Source: Bacteriovoracaceae bacterium (GTDB taxonomy: Bacteria > Bdellovibrionota > Bacteriovoracia > Bacteriovoracales > Bacteriovoracaceae). Taken from it: a stretch of DNA of 52,696 nt. The stretch lies in assembly GCA_003245675.1 (NCBI GenBank), contig QKCN01000004.1, positions 1 to 52,696 of the forward strand. The letters are read 5' to 3'. Below the pieces are notes generated by a model. It was not told the origin of the DNA, did not search any database, and saw only the letters and a list, made by a program, of their open reading frames with translations. This document shows, piece after piece, positions 44,056-52,696 of this stretch; the first letter of the stretch is position 1; every line of letters starts with the position of its first letter. The position numbers and the translations under genes were made by a program.

Positions 44056-44766
44056 CTAACGATGGGCCAATTTAAGAACATAGGAATAGCTCAAAGCCTG
44101 CATACGCTGCTGCAAACGATAATTATCTTTGATATCTGAAAATTCATAGCGACGTGGATTAGGCAAAATAACAACAAGCTTTTTCATGTCCTCAATGCTT
44201 AACTTACTCAGTTTTTTATTCATGCGATATTTAGCAGCGTCAGCGACTCCGTAAATACCATTGCCCCATTCGATATAGTTAAGATAGAGTTCCAAAATTT
44301 TCTTTTTCGGCAGAAAAAATTCCATTTCCAAAGTAAGCCACAGTTCCATGTATTTACGCGCTAAACTTTTTTGAGGCCAAAGCAACAAATTTTTCACAAG
44401 CTGCTGAGAGATCGTACTCCCCCCCATTGCATAAGTTCCACGGATTAAGTTTCTTTTGACGGCCATCAAAATAGCATTCGGGTCAACCCCCATATGACTA
44501 AAGAATGATTGATCTTCCAAAGCAACAACAAGAGAAATCAAAGGGCGAGGAATATCCTCATACTTCACATAATTCTTAGAAACTGCAATATTCTCTTGTC
44601 CTTCACTCCAGAGGCGGTAAAAACTTAAGGCCGAAAAATTGGGATGAATTTTGGAATAAGTGACTAGCCCAATCGCTCCATAAACAAGCAGAACCATATG
44701 GAACAATACAACAATAGCAATACAAATATTTAATAGCTTATTAAGCCAGTGAAATGGCCATTTCAT
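44056..44766 (-). CDS. mtgA: Monofunctional peptidoglycan glycosyltransferase MtgA
   Basis: GT51 enzyme that polymerises lipid II in the periplasm. One N-terminal transmembrane helix (about 12-36) is followed by catalytic Glu E84 in EDQSFFSHMG, the KNLLLWPQKS segment, and motif MEFFLPKKKILELYLNYIEWG in part (near 150-170). At 236 residues it has the normal length. The ATG lies immediately after the T-run of an intrinsic terminator; the only Shine-Dalgarno-like bases (GGGA) are in the 3' arm of that hairpin. Confidence 0.93.
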   Translation of the reverse strand: MKWPFHWLNKLLNICIAIVVLFHMVLLVYGAIGLVTYSKIHPNFSALSFYRLWSEGQENIAVSKNYVKYEDIPRPLISLVVALEDQSFFSHMGVDPNAILMAVKRNLIRGTYAMGGSTISQQLVKNLLLWPQKSLARKYMELWLTLEMEFFLPKKKILELYLNYIEWGNGIYGVADAAKYRMNKKLSKLSIEDMKKLVVILPNPRRYEFSDIKDNYRLQQRMQALSYSYVLKLAHR

Positions 44767-44798
44767 AAAAAAAGTCCCAAGTAGTTAAAACTTGGGAC
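44767..44798 (-). terminator. Intrinsic terminator between glnS and mtgA
   Basis: On the minus strand a perfect 8-bp stem (GTCCCAAG with CTTGGGAC, 44791-44798 and 44774-44781), a 9-base loop and a run of seven U (44767-44773). The U-run touches the mtgA ATG. Confidence 0.88.
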
Positions 44799-44839
44799 GA
44801 GATATACGCCTCTTTCAAATAGAAGTCTAGCAATTTGGA

Positions 44840-46525
44840 CTAGGCTTGCACTTTTTGCCAAGTATCGCGCAAGGTAACTATCCTATTGAAAACAGGGTGT
44901 TTTTCTTTGGAATCAATAGAGTCCACGAAGAAATATCCTTGTCGCTCAAACTGGAAAGCTGTTGCGGCCTTAGCATCGCGCAGACTTGGCTCTAGCATGA
45001 CATTTTTAAGGGTTTTGAGAGAATTGGGATTAAGATTCTCCTTATAATCCTGATCTTTGCTGGAATCAGGAAGAGGAACATTAAATAGGCGATCATAAAG
45101 ACGAACTTCAGCCTGATATGCCTCCGGAGCATAAACCCAGTGAATTGTCCCCTTAACCTTACGTCCATCAGGCGACTTACCACCTTTTGACTCGGGATCA
45201 TAAGTACAACGCAATTCCACAATTTCACCCTGATCATTCTTAATAACTTCTTCGCACTTAATATAATAAGCATAGCGCAAACGCACTTCTCCACCAGGAC
45301 GAAGACGGAAATAACCTTTAGGAGGCTCTTCCATAAAATCTTCCCGCTCAATATAAAGTTCGCGTCCAAAAGGAACAGGACGGTCACCAAATGACTCATC
45401 CTGAGGATGATAAGGACAATTCAAGATTTCTTTTTCGCCCTCTGAGTAATTAGTGATTACGACCTTAATTGGATCGATCACTCCCATCACACGAGGTGCA
45501 GTCATATTCAACTCTTCACGCACACACTCTTCGAGCATGCCCACGTCAATCCAAGATTCTTTTTTACCAACACCAATGCGATCACAAAAATTACGAACTG
45601 CGGCGGCGGGATATCCACGACGACGAATACCTGAAATGGTAGGCATACGAGGATCATTCCAGCCATCGACATATTTCTTTTCAACAAGCTCTAAAAGCTT
45701 ACGCTTACTCATCACTGTATAGTAAAGATTCAAACGAGCGAACTCGATTTGTTGCGGATGACAAGGAGTTTTCAAAGTATCTAAGCACCAGTCGTAAAGC
45801 GGACGATGATCTTCAAACTCCAAAGTACAAATAGAATGAGTAATTCCTTCCATCATGTCGGAAATGGGATGGGCATAGTCGTACATAGGATAAATGCACC
45901 ACTTGTCTCCTGTACGCTCATGAGTAACTTTTTTTACGCGATAAATAACAGGATCACGCATATTAACATTCGGTGACGCCATATCGATCTTAGCCCGCAA
46001 AGTCATCTTTCCTTCATCAACTTCTCCCGCTCTCATCTTCTCAAAAAGAGCAAGGTTTTCTTCGACGGTGCGATTGCGGTAAGGACTTTCTTTACCTGGC
46101 TCTTTAAGTGAACCACGATGTTTACGCATCTCTTCAGCATCCAGCTCACAAACAAAAGCTTTGCCCATTTTGATCAGTTCAAGAGCATATTCATAAAGCT
46201 TATCGTAGTAATCGGAAGCATAAAACATCTTGTCTTTCCAATCAAAGCCCAACCACTTGACGTCCTCAATGATGGACTCCATGTATTCGACTTCTTCTTT
46301 CGCTGGGTTGGTATCATCCATGCGCAAATGACAAACGCCCTTGTAATCACGCGCTAAACCGAAGTTTAAACAAATCGATTTGGCATGACCAATATGCAAA
46401 TAACCATTGGGTTCTGGCGGGAAACGCGTCACAACGCGATCTCCATTTTTACCAGACTCCAAATCTTCATTAATAATTTGACGAATAAAATTAGATACCA
46501 CTGTGGTATTTTCGGCTTCACTCAT
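44840..46525 (-). CDS. glnS: Glutaminyl-tRNA synthetase
   Basis: Class I synthetase of 561 residues. HIGH motif at 44-47 in [18 protein letters not shown]-type MSKRK at 272-276, the [13 protein letters not shown] tRNA-binding segment, and two C-terminal beta-barrels (anticodon domain) ending [11 protein letters not shown]. Typical bacterial GlnRS length. It is transcribed from a good sigma-70-like promoter and ended by the terminator before mtgA. Its presence means direct charging of tRNA-Gln rather than only the GatCAB route. Confidence 0.97.
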   Translation of the reverse strand: MSEAENTTVVSNFIRQIINEDLESGKNGDRVVTRFPPEPNGYLHIGHAKSICLNFGLARDYKGVCHLRMDDTNPAKEEVEYMESIIEDVKWLGFDWKDKMFYASDYYDKLYEYALELIKMGKAFVCELDAEEMRKHRGSLKEPGKESPYRNRTVEENLALFEKMRAGEVDEGKMTLRAKIDMASPNVNMRDPVIYRVKKVTHERTGDKWCIYPMYDYAHPISDMMEGITHSICTLEFEDHRPLYDWCLDTLKTPCHPQQIEFARLNLYYTVMSKRKLLELVEKKYVDGWNDPRMPTISGIRRRGYPAAAVRNFCDRIGVGKKESWIDVGMLEECVREELNMTAPRVMGVIDPIKVVITNYSEGEKEILNCPYHPQDESFGDRPVPFGRELYIEREDFMEEPPKGYFRLRPGGEVRLRYAYYIKCEEVIKNDQGEIVELRCTYDPESKGGKSPDGRKVKGTIHWVYAPEAYQAEVRLYDRLFNVPLPDSSKDQDYKENLNPNSLKTLKNVMLEPSLRDAKAATAFQFERQGYFFVDSIDSKEKHPVFNRIVTLRDTWQKVQA

Positions 46526-46558
46526 AACTTAGCTCCTAAAGAGAGATTTAACCCACAA

Positions 46559-46587
46559 ATATTACTGCTGAATCACGAAGCTGACAA
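46559..46587 (-). promoter_or_regulatory. Sigma-70 promoter of glnS
   Basis: On the minus strand TTGTCA (46582-46587) and TAATAT (46559-46564) with the ideal 17-base spacer, about 30 bases before the ATG. Confidence 0.55.
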
Positions 46588-46608
46588 TGTAGATTCCTAA
46601 AATTATGA

Positions 46609-47169
46609 TCAATTACGCTGAGAGTAAAAACAGCCACAATAGTCTTGGTGATAGAGACCCTTATCCCGAATAAAGGCATACATTCGCTCCATGCCTCCCT
46701 TTTTGCGAAAATTGAAGGGCCAGTATTCCATTTGAGGGCAATCACGAAGTGCACGCTTGGCCGCTCCATTAACCTGGTCAAAATCCTTATAGCGAGAGAT
46801 GCCCAAAACCGAAGTCATCAAAGTAAAACCATGCTCAATTCCCCAGGCTGCGGCCTTTTTTAGCCGCATTTCAAAGCAAATATCACAGCGCTTTCCCTTT
46901 TCCGGCTCTTGCTCTAATCCTCTAACCAACTCTTTCCAACGCTCAACATCGTAATCCAAATCAACAAAAGGAATGCTGAGCTCTAGTGCAATACGCTTAT
47001 TTTCTTCTTTGCGTTTTTCATATTCCGCTTGGGGCTGAATATTGGGATTATAAAATACGACTGTTAACTCAACCCCTTCTTCTTTTAAAAACTCCATTAC
47101 TGCAGCGGAACAGGGGGCACAGCAAGAAAGCAACAAAAGCTTTTGATGGGGAGCGGGCAAAAAACTCAT
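46609..47169 (-). CDS. queH: Epoxyqueuosine reductase QueH
   Basis: Last step of queuosine biosynthesis, a non-cobalamin alternative to QueG. 186 residues from the ATG at 47169, which overlaps the upstream membrane-protein stop (ATGA); a start at 47280 would add residues unrelated to the family. Conserved cysteines are visible: the CC pair at 16-17 with PC at 19-20, C95 and C98 in RCDICFEMRL, and C178/C180 in DYCGC. FYNPNIQPQAEYEKR and SVLGISRYKDF are typical. The window holds one pterin-synthase family gene but no other clear queuosine gene. Confidence 0.93.
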   Translation of the reverse strand: MSFLPAPHQKLLLLSCCAPCSAAVMEFLKEEGVELTVVFYNPNIQPQAEYEKRKEENKRIALELSIPFVDLDYDVERWKELVRGLEQEPEKGKRCDICFEMRLKKAAAWGIEHGFTLMTSVLGISRYKDFDQVNGAAKRALRDCPQMEYWPFNFRKKGGMERMYAFIRDKGLYHQDYCGCFYSQRN

Positions 47170-47648
47170 GGCAACCAAGACCTCATAATATTTCCGGCCA
47201 TCGGTGAAAGTTTCACTAAAAGCTCTGAATAAAGCTCTAAAATCAATCCGGCAATTCCCCATTGAGGAATTAGCGTCCAAAGCGTATAGCCAGCTTTAGG
47301 GAATCGAAATTTAGACTTCTCATAGTAATCCCAAGGAAAAAATCCAATGACCTTATGTAAAAAGAACCCCCATGCAATCTCCGCAACCGTAAACATCAAA
47401 CACCAGCTAAGATAGCGCAAACTCCAATGCCATTGGGCAATTTGTCCAAAGACCCACTCAAAGGCAAATAGCATTCCCAGCCCATGTAGCGGAATCATAT
47501 ACAAACTGACAAAGCCCTCGAGATATTTATGCGGGGTCCTTTTTTGAAGTTTATAACCCAAGGATCGCTCAATTCCTGTAACCGCAAAAATGGTCTCTAG
47601 GGTCAGTCCAAAAAAAGTATAGAGCACAAAACGAAAAAGTAATTCCAT
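47166..47648 (-). CDS. Integral membrane protein, CmpB/TMEM229-like
   Basis: 160 residues with about four hydrophobic helices. The pattern around FLHKVIGFFPWDYYEKS, with Pro-Trp-Asp-Tyr after a hydrophobic helix, resembles the CmpB/TMEM229 family of small membrane proteins often called putative ABC permeases, a poorly characterised group. It sits between the SDR gene and queH with overlap to queH, but no link to queuosine is evident. Confidence 0.6.
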   Translation of the reverse strand: MELLFRFVLYTFFGLTLETIFAVTGIERSLGYKLQKRTPHKYLEGFVSLYMIPLHGLGMLFAFEWVFGQIAQWHWSLRYLSWCLMFTVAEIAWGFFLHKVIGFFPWDYYEKSKFRFPKAGYTLWTLIPQWGIAGLILELYSELLVKLSPMAGNIMRSWLP

Positions 47649-47650
47649 AA

Positions 47651-48451
47651 TTAGCCTTTAAAGATTTGAGCCTTACTTGCTTTTTGCCCAGATAAAAATG
47701 GCAAAATCCGATCATAAAGCCAAGTCGGCATGTGAATATTCAAGAAAGTAAGTAACTTCATGGGAAAAGGATAAAGGTAAATTGCTTTTTTCCCTGCAAT
47801 GGCCTTTATTATGTGCTGACTAGACTTTTTAACAGATACCTTAAAGGGCATTTGGAACTCATTATGTCGAGTCATGGCCGATTCGACAAAGCCTGGATGG
47901 ATAGACCCTACAGCTATTCCATGTTTTCTTAGATCAACTCTTAAGCTTTCCATAAAAATTCGCTGGGCCGCCTTAGTTGAAGAATAAGAAGCCGCGGCAG
48001 GCAAACCACGAAAGCAGGCCATACTAGAAATAGCTATAAGTTGCCCTGCTCGCTTCTCAATCATAGAAGGGATAAAAGGCATCAAAGTATTGACTGTTCC
48101 CTGAAAATTAACGGCGACAAATTGGTCATGAATATCGAGATCAAATTGATCTCCAGGGTTAAGGCCACCAAGACCAGCATTGGCAATAACAATGTCAACT
48201 CCACCCCATTTTTGCAAAAGATCACTGGCCATCTCTTGCATAGACTTGCGATCTGCCACATCGACGGCATAAATTGAGGCTTGGGCCCCTAAAGCTTTGC
48301 ATTTTTCCTGCAAATCCTTTAGTTTTTCATCATTGCGCCCCAACAACGCTAAGTAAGTTTTTAAGGGAGCCAGACTCAGGGCTAAATTCTCACCAATGCC
48401 ACTACTAGCTCCTGTAATTAAAATCTTTTTCCCATAAAAGTAAGCCTGCAT
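47651..48451 (-). CDS. Short-chain dehydrogenase/reductase (SDR)
   Basis: Rossmann oxidoreductase of 266 residues. Cofactor motif TGASSGIG at 13-20, NAG at 91-93, catalytic Ser S142/S143, Tyr Y156 and Lys K160 in SYSSTKAA. Asp in VDV (about 64) could contact the adenine. The C-terminal 40 residues hold a hydrophobic, basic stretch (MKLLTFLNIHMPTWLYDRIL), suggesting membrane association. NADP use is likely from N40 following the second strand, but the substrate is unknown. Confidence 0.9.
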   Translation of the reverse strand: MQAYFYGKKILITGASSGIGENLALSLAPLKTYLALLGRNDEKLKDLQEKCKALGAQASIYAVDVADRKSMQEMASDLLQKWGGVDIVIANAGLGGLNPGDQFDLDIHDQFVAVNFQGTVNTLMPFIPSMIEKRAGQLIAISSMACFRGLPAAASYSSTKAAQRIFMESLRVDLRKHGIAVGSIHPGFVESAMTRHNEFQMPFKVSVKKSSQHIIKAIAGKKAIYLYPFPMKLLTFLNIHMPTWLYDRILPFLSGQKASKAQIFKG

Positions 48452-48501
48452 ACTCGCCCCTTTCCCTTTACATACACCCGCTCTCTAGGCTAGAAAAAGA
48501 T

Positions 48502-49983
48502 ATGAAAAAAGACAAGCTTCTTCTGGTCACTTTAAATGGCCGCTACCACCATTCCTCTCTCAGCCTGCGCTATTTGCTGGCAAATTTTAAACTCCCAAAT
48601 TGGGATGCTACAATTTTAGAATTTACGATTAATGAAAATGGGCGCGCAATCGTAGAAAAAATATTAGCGGAATGTCCTCAAGTCATTGCCTTTTCTATTT
48701 ATATTTGGAATGTTGAGCAAAGCTTGGCCGTAATTCAATTGCTTAAAGCAATTGTCCCCGAAGTAAAAATCATCTTAGGTGGCCCAGAAATAAGCTTTGA
48801 TAGTGAAAAACACCCTCTTTTTCCTCATGCTGATTTCATTATTCAAGGCGAAGGAGAAGAAGCGCTTCCTCTTCTTCTTCAAAATTTAAATAACTCTCCT
48901 AAAGTCGTCTCTGCCCCCATTCTCGATCTTTCAAAAATAGAACTCCCCTATGAACTCTACTCGGCAGAAGATCTAAAAAATCGCTTTATTTACGTAGAAA
49001 CAACACGCGGATGTCCCTATCGCTGTAGTTTTTGTCTATCCTCTTTGGATAACAAGGTTCGCTTTTTCCCTTTAGAAAAGGTTCTCCATGAACTAAAAAA
49101 ACTAATGGACAGAGGAGCTCGTACCTTTAAATTTGTGGATCGAACTTTCAATGTGCGCAGTGACTGGTCCATCGAGATTCTGAAATTCTTTTTACCCTAC
49201 AGTGATACCTTTCTCCACTTTGAAATTGTTCCAGAAATCTTGGACGATGATTTCATCGAGCTTGCTGCCCGCTTTGAAAAAGGAAGACTGCAATTTGAAA
49301 TGGGCATCCAAACCTTTACTCCAGCAGTGGCCCGACGCGTAGATCGCTACCTTGACGAAGCCAAGCTTCGCAAAAACATTCAGAAAGTCTTAGCGCAAAC
49401 GCAAGTCCATCTGCACACCGATCTTATCATCGGTCTTCCAGGGGAAACGCGAGAGGAAATAGCCAAAGGCTTTAATACCCTTATTCACCTCAAACCTCAC
49501 GAAATTCAAGTGGGAATCTTAAAATTGCTTCCCGGAGCTCCTTTGGCCAAGCTATCTGAAGAATACCAAATGAAATACTCCAAGCAATCCCCTTATGAGA
49601 TCATCCAAAACTCAACACTGAGCTTTGCAGAGCTACAAAAGTTCCAGCGTTTTGCGCGTTATATGGATCTTATCATCAATCGCGGAAATTTCCCTAGTAT
49701 CAAAGACCTTCTATTTTCCAATGAAAATCCCTTCGAATGGCTCTGGAAATTTTCTGAGTTCGCCTACCAAGAGCACGAACAAACCTTTGCAATATCCTTA
49801 GATAAACTCGCCCATCTCTTGTTCTGCTTTTTAGGAGAAAGTGAAGAGGCGCGCAGCCTGCTCACCCAAGATTTGCTGCAAATCCCAGGCCGCACATTAC
49901 CCCGTTTTTTGCGCACCGATTTGAGTGAACAACAGAAAAAAGAAAAAAGCTCACTACACAACAAAAGACAGAGCAAAGCTTGA
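48502..49983 (+). CDS. B12-binding-domain radical SAM protein (DUF4080-type)
   Basis: 493 residues. The N-terminal ~130 residues have a cobalamin-binding-like fold starting TLNGRYHHSSLSLRYL and containing ILGGPEISFD. The radical SAM core has CPYRCSFC (C171, C175, C178) and the TIM barrel to about 370. The C-terminal ~110 residues resemble DUF4080 of this subgroup. Role not established for the family; substrates are mostly unknown. Only a weak Shine-Dalgarno is present. It is divergent from the SDR gene and ends 20 bases before the convergent hemolysin III gene. Confidence 0.85.
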   Translation: MKKDKLLLVTLNGRYHHSSLSLRYLLANFKLPNWDATILEFTINENGRAIVEKILAECPQVIAFSIYIWNVEQSLAVIQLLKAIVPEVKIILGGPEISFDSEKHPLFPHADFIIQGEGEEALPLLLQNLNNSPKVVSAPILDLSKIELPYELYSAEDLKNRFIYVETTRGCPYRCSFCLSSLDNKVRFFPLEKVLHELKKLMDRGARTFKFVDRTFNVRSDWSIEILKFFLPYSDTFLHFEIVPEILDDDFIELAARFEKGRLQFEMGIQTFTPAVARRVDRYLDEAKLRKNIQKVLAQTQVHLHTDLIIGLPGETREEIAKGFNTLIHLKPHEIQVGILKLLPGAPLAKLSEEYQMKYSKQSPYEIIQNSTLSFAELQKFQRFARYMDLIINRGNFPSIKDLLFSNENPFEWLWKFSEFAYQEHEQTFAISLDKLAHLLFCFLGESEEARSLLTQDLLQIPGRTLPRFLRTDLSEQQKKEKSSLHNKRQSKA

Positions 49984-50003
49984 TTCAATCAAGCTCATCT
50001 CTT

Positions 50004-50699
50004 TTAATTAGGAAGCGGTAATACGTGAAAGAGCATAACATAATAGATACAAGCATTTCCCGCAAGAACACAAAAATGCCAGATTTCGTGACTTCCAAAA
50101 TGAGGTGGCCAAGGATCAGGTTTTTCTTTGTGAAAAATAAAAGCACCAATGGTATAGAAAATCCCTGCTAATCCAATGGCCCCAATTCCAACGAGTCCAA
50201 TTCGGATATACATGTAGTAGACAATCAAAAAAGCAAACCAACTGATAAAAAGATAAGTAAATTGCGAAAACCAAATTGGCATCGTTCTAAAGAATATACT
50301 TTTTAGTGCAATAAAGAAGAAGGCCATACTCCACACGATACCAAATATCCACCAACCTAAAGCACCTTGCAAAATGACCAAGCAAAAAGGTGTATAAGAT
50401 CCCGCAATCAAAAGATAGATGGCCACATGATCTAAGATTCCCAATAAACGACGATAGCGCCCAAAAAGCAAATTAAAGTGCAAAATAGTACTGAAAAGCA
50501 TAGAAAGAATAAGAGTAAAACCATAAATAGAAAAACTCACAAGGTGAATCCATTTCGACTCGAGAGCACTAAAAACGATAAGAAGCGTTGTCCCCGCAAT
50601 TGCTAGCACTGTTCCCAACAAATGACTGATTGAATTGACATATTCATTACTATTTAAAGTTGAGATCATACGATCCATTGAAAAATTCTTTTGAAACAC
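50004..50699 (-). CDS. Hemolysin III / PAQR family membrane protein
   Basis: Seven-helix membrane protein of the YqfA/TrhA type, ~231 residues. NSISHLLGTVLAIAG (about 23-37) is the first-helix motif with the conserved Ser-x-x-x-His, followed by LDHVAIYLLIAGSYTPF and the final FGSHEIWHFCVLAGNACIYY with His residues thought to bind metal. I favour a GTG at 50697-50699, because GGAGAGG is placed just before it; an ATG at 50711 has no ribosome site. It sits next to the second symporter on the same strand but 80 bases apart. Confidence 0.88.
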   Translation of the reverse strand: MFQKNFSMDRMISTLNSNEYVNSISHLLGTVLAIAGTTLLIVFSALESKWIHLVSFSIYGFTLILSMLFSTILHFNLLFGRYRRLLGILDHVAIYLLIAGSYTPFCLVILQGALGWWIFGIVWSMAFFFIALKSIFFRTMPIWFSQFTYLFISWFAFLIVYYMYIRIGLVGIGAIGLAGIFYTIGAFIFHKEKPDPWPPHFGSHEIWHFCVLAGNACIYYVMLFHVLPLPN

Positions 50700-50779
50700 A
50701 GTCCTCTCCATATGCGAAAAATTTTTATTCTATTAACATTTTCACCTAAATATTTAAAGCAGAGAAAATCGGCAAACTC

Positions 50780-52135
50780 TTACATCTTTTGGCGATCTAA
50801 ATTTCGAATAATCCACTCAATAAAGAAACATAAAGTTAACGATATCAATAAATTAAATGGAACATAGTAATGCAAGGCCAGGTGAATAGGCCCTAAGCTA
50901 ATAAAAATGGAGGCAAGTAGACCCAATAGAGTCCCCCAAATCAGCGAAGAGGCACGGCAATAAGAAGAAAAAAAGGAAAGAGTGACGAGGGCGCAAAGAG
51001 GGGCTCCCCAAGCATTGATAATTTTATTTACAATAATAAATAAGGACTGTGTCTTTCCCATCCAAAAGTAAACGATCAGTGCAAAAAATATCCCAAGCAC
51101 TCCCACAATAAATGAAATGAGAATCGATGATTTTTGAGGGTAAAATTCTCTTTGAAAAATATGAGCGAGTGTATTCACCCCCGAGTCTAAAGAGCTCATC
51201 GTTGCAGCTGCAAGGCCAGCTAAAATCAAGCCACTTGCCCCCTGAGGTAAGGCTTGCAATAATTGACCTAAAAGAATAACAAAACGCCCTTCGCCCCTTC
51301 CCCACGCCTGTAAGCTCAAGGCAAGCAAGGCTAAAAGAGCAATAACGAAAATAGCAACTGCAGAATTTATCCAGACGACTCGACGGGCCCGATCTAAACT
51401 TCCCGCAGCACGATAGCGCTGAAAAACCAAAGGATCTGCCCCATAACGCACCAAAAAAACAAAGCTGGCCCCCAAAGAAGCACTCCAAAAACTAATGCGA
51501 ATCTGAGGATCAAAAGAAAAGAAGTCACGGGGCAGGTCCGGAAACGAAATCTGCTCCCATCCAATCCAAGAGATGGCAAAAACAATGCCTCCAAAGAGCA
51601 CAATAAATTGCAAAACATCAGTCCAAACAACGGCCTGAAATCCACCGAGACAAGAATAAAGAGTTGCAATAATTCCCAAAATAAGAATGAGAGAAAGTAT
51701 AGAAAGCCCTAATAGAGGAGATAGGATCTTAGCTGCAGCAAAAAGGGCCGTCCCCATCCACAAAAGCCTCCAGAACGCATAAAGGAAGATAGTTACACGC
51801 TGAAGAACTTTCCCATATTTTTTATTAAAAAATGTGAATAAGGACTCTTCTCCCGTCTTCCAAAAGGCAGGTAAATACCAGCGATTCACAGGAATAATAA
51901 CAAGTATAAAGCCTAAAAGGCTCACTAAAACAGGAGCTCCATGCTGCATGATCTCAGTGGGGAAAGCCAGATAATTAATCGCTGAAAACATTGTTACAGC
52001 AATAGATATTCCCAGACTCCAAGTTGGCATTGTGGAACGGCCAAGATAAAAGGCTTGCGAGTTCGCATGGTACTTAAAAAAGAAAAAACCAATGCCCATA
52101 ACCAAGAGAAAATAGAGAATAAAAACAAACAGCAT
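50780..52135 (-). CDS. Sodium/solute symporter (SSS family), second copy
   Basis: 451 residues with ~12-13 helices. SSS motifs: QAFYLGRSTMPTWSLG near the start, GGFQAVVWTDVLQFIVLF in the middle and AAATMSSLDSGVNTLAHIF (helix 8 sodium site). It differs clearly from the symporter at 37-38.6 kb, being shorter and closer to sialic-acid/sugar or uncharacterised bacterial types. It overlaps the DUF445 gene (TAATG), so the two form an operon. Substrate unknown. Confidence 0.85.
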   Translation of the reverse strand: MLFVFILYFLLVMGIGFFFFKYHANSQAFYLGRSTMPTWSLGISIAVTMFSAINYLAFPTEIMQHGAPVLVSLLGFILVIIPVNRWYLPAFWKTGEESLFTFFNKKYGKVLQRVTIFLYAFWRLLWMGTALFAAAKILSPLLGLSILSLILILGIIATLYSCLGGFQAVVWTDVLQFIVLFGGIVFAISWIGWEQISFPDLPRDFFSFDPQIRISFWSASLGASFVFLVRYGADPLVFQRYRAAGSLDRARRVVWINSAVAIFVIALLALLALSLQAWGRGEGRFVILLGQLLQALPQGASGLILAGLAAATMSSLDSGVNTLAHIFQREFYPQKSSILISFIVGVLGIFFALIVYFWMGKTQSLFIIVNKIINAWGAPLCALVTLSFFSSYCRASSLIWGTLLGLLASIFISLGPIHLALHYYVPFNLLISLTLCFFIEWIIRNLDRQKM

Positions 52136-52696
52136 TAGAATTTTACAAAAGTGCTAAGTAAACCAATGAGGGCACCAAAAACCCCGCCCCAAACAACCAA
52201 CCATCCCAGATGCTGCCGAATCATATTCTGAATGATTTCTTTAACCATTTGGGGAGTGAGTTCACCAAGGCGCTGCTCAACAATTGCACTAACGCTATTC
52301 ATCAAAGACTCACTGGAGTCTCCTTTGGGAGTCAAATTGGCGAGAAATTTTTCATCATTGAGAATACCATGGATAATATCCTTAAACTTACTCTCAACTT
52401 GAGGTCGCAAAGGATCAAGCGCAGCAGCTCCACCGAACATATTTAACATTCCCCCAAAAGGAGATTCCAAAATAGCCTCTTTTAATTTATTAAACACCTT
52501 ATCAAAATCAATTGCCGCCACAACGGCATCTTCCTCTATTTGAATAAGATTCTGCTTATTGCCACTTAAAAAGCGCTCAAAGTTTTCCGGAGTAAAGAAC
52601 TGACTCATGATTAAGTGACGAATACCCTTTTTAAAATCTTCAAAGCGCTCTGTCACAATCCCTGAACCATACAAAAAAGGGATTTTTTCAAAAAGC
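52135..52696 (-). CDS. DUF445 family membrane protein (5' end outside the window)
   Basis: The reading frame stays open to the window edge, so only the C-terminal part is present. The end is typical for DUF445 proteins: ELTPQMVKEIIQNMIRQHLGW then LVVWGGVFGALIGLLSTF, a C-terminal transmembrane helix with the conserved HLGWLVVWG-like motif. The middle contains acidic and amphipathic helices. The first visible residues LFEKIPFLYGSGIV may match the conserved PFxxGxI region. Function of the family is not known. Followed by the symporter gene with a one-base overlap. Confidence 0.7.
   Translation of the reverse strand, partial: LFEKIPFLYGSGIVTERFEDFKKGIRHLIMSQFFTPENFERFLSGNKQNLIQIEEDAVVAAIDFDKVFNKLKEAILESPFGGMLNMFGGAAALDPLRPQVESKFKDIIHGILNDEKFLANLTPKGDSSESLMNSVSAIVEQRLGELTPQMVKEIIQNMIRQHLGWLVVWGGVFGALIGLLSTFVKF

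Noticed and set aside
1-52696. tRNA, rRNA, CRISPR arrays, insertion sequences, attachment sites
   Set aside because: None seen by reading both strands; a small non-coding RNA could still be missed without a covariance search.

Overview
The window reads as one continuous stretch of an AT-rich, gene-dense Gram-negative chromosome. Exported beta-rich or outer-membrane-like proteins are frequent, intergenic gaps are short, ATGA/TAATG start-stop overlaps are common, and many genes use GTG or TTG starts behind good Shine-Dalgarno sites. The gene content fits a Bdellovibrionota/Bacteriovorax-like organism, but that placement is inference; no rRNA or decisive marker is present. I see no tRNA, rRNA, CRISPR array, insertion sequence or prophage, and no gene-free stretch longer than 300 bases. 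The first ~110 bases are clearly richer in GC and look like a foreign or chimeric piece.

Layout. 0.1-1.4 kb: tyrS (-). 1.5-4.2 kb: a + operon with a pterin synthase-family protein, an MpaA-like M14 peptidase, PlsC and YciO. 4.2-10.3 kb: the classical translation operon rimP-nusA-infB-rbfA-truB (-), with an intrinsic terminator in its leader. 10.4-14.7 kb: a three-gene signalling operon (a protein with a ~14-residue tandem repeat, a receiver-PilZ-like protein, a receiver-TPR protein). 14.8-17.4 kb: a large exported transglutaminase-like protein. 17.5-20.4 kb: ygiQ, sfsA and a cysteine-cluster protein. 20.5-21.2 kb: an exported NADAR-domain protein. 21.1-22.3 kb: a two-gene operon joining a KfrA-like DNA-binding domain to a FliG middle domain, followed by a FliM core without its SpoA domain. 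22.4-25.6 kb: an ABC exporter and a POT peptide transporter. 25.6-30.1 kb: two large divergent exported proteins. 30.1-33.9 kb: hrpB with two envelope proteins. 34-42.7 kb: an M28 peptidase, a GH13_18 phosphorylase, a sodium symporter, an alpha/beta hydrolase, an exported glycogen-synthase-like protein and a DTW-domain protein. 42.7-47.6 kb: an outer-membrane-like protein, a SUI1 factor, mtgA, glnS, queH and a membrane protein. 47.6-52.7 kb: an SDR enzyme, a B12-binding radical SAM protein, a hemolysin III family protein, a second sodium symporter and the 3' part of a DUF445 gene.

Two observations stand out. First, the FliG/FliM-like pair keeps the two motifs through which FliG and FliM bind each other in the flagellar C-ring (EHPQ and GGxG). 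It has lost the torque and SpoA domains and gained a DNA-binding domain, so it looks like a flagellar switch interface reused for regulation or DNA anchoring. Second, at least four and perhaps six genes, almost all for exported proteins, sit behind sequences resembling sigma-28 (FliA) promoters of the form TAAAG-N15-GCCGATAA. This suggests a motility-phase regulon of secreted and envelope proteins that includes the transglutaminase-like protein, the divergent exported pair and the exported glycogen-synthase-like protein.
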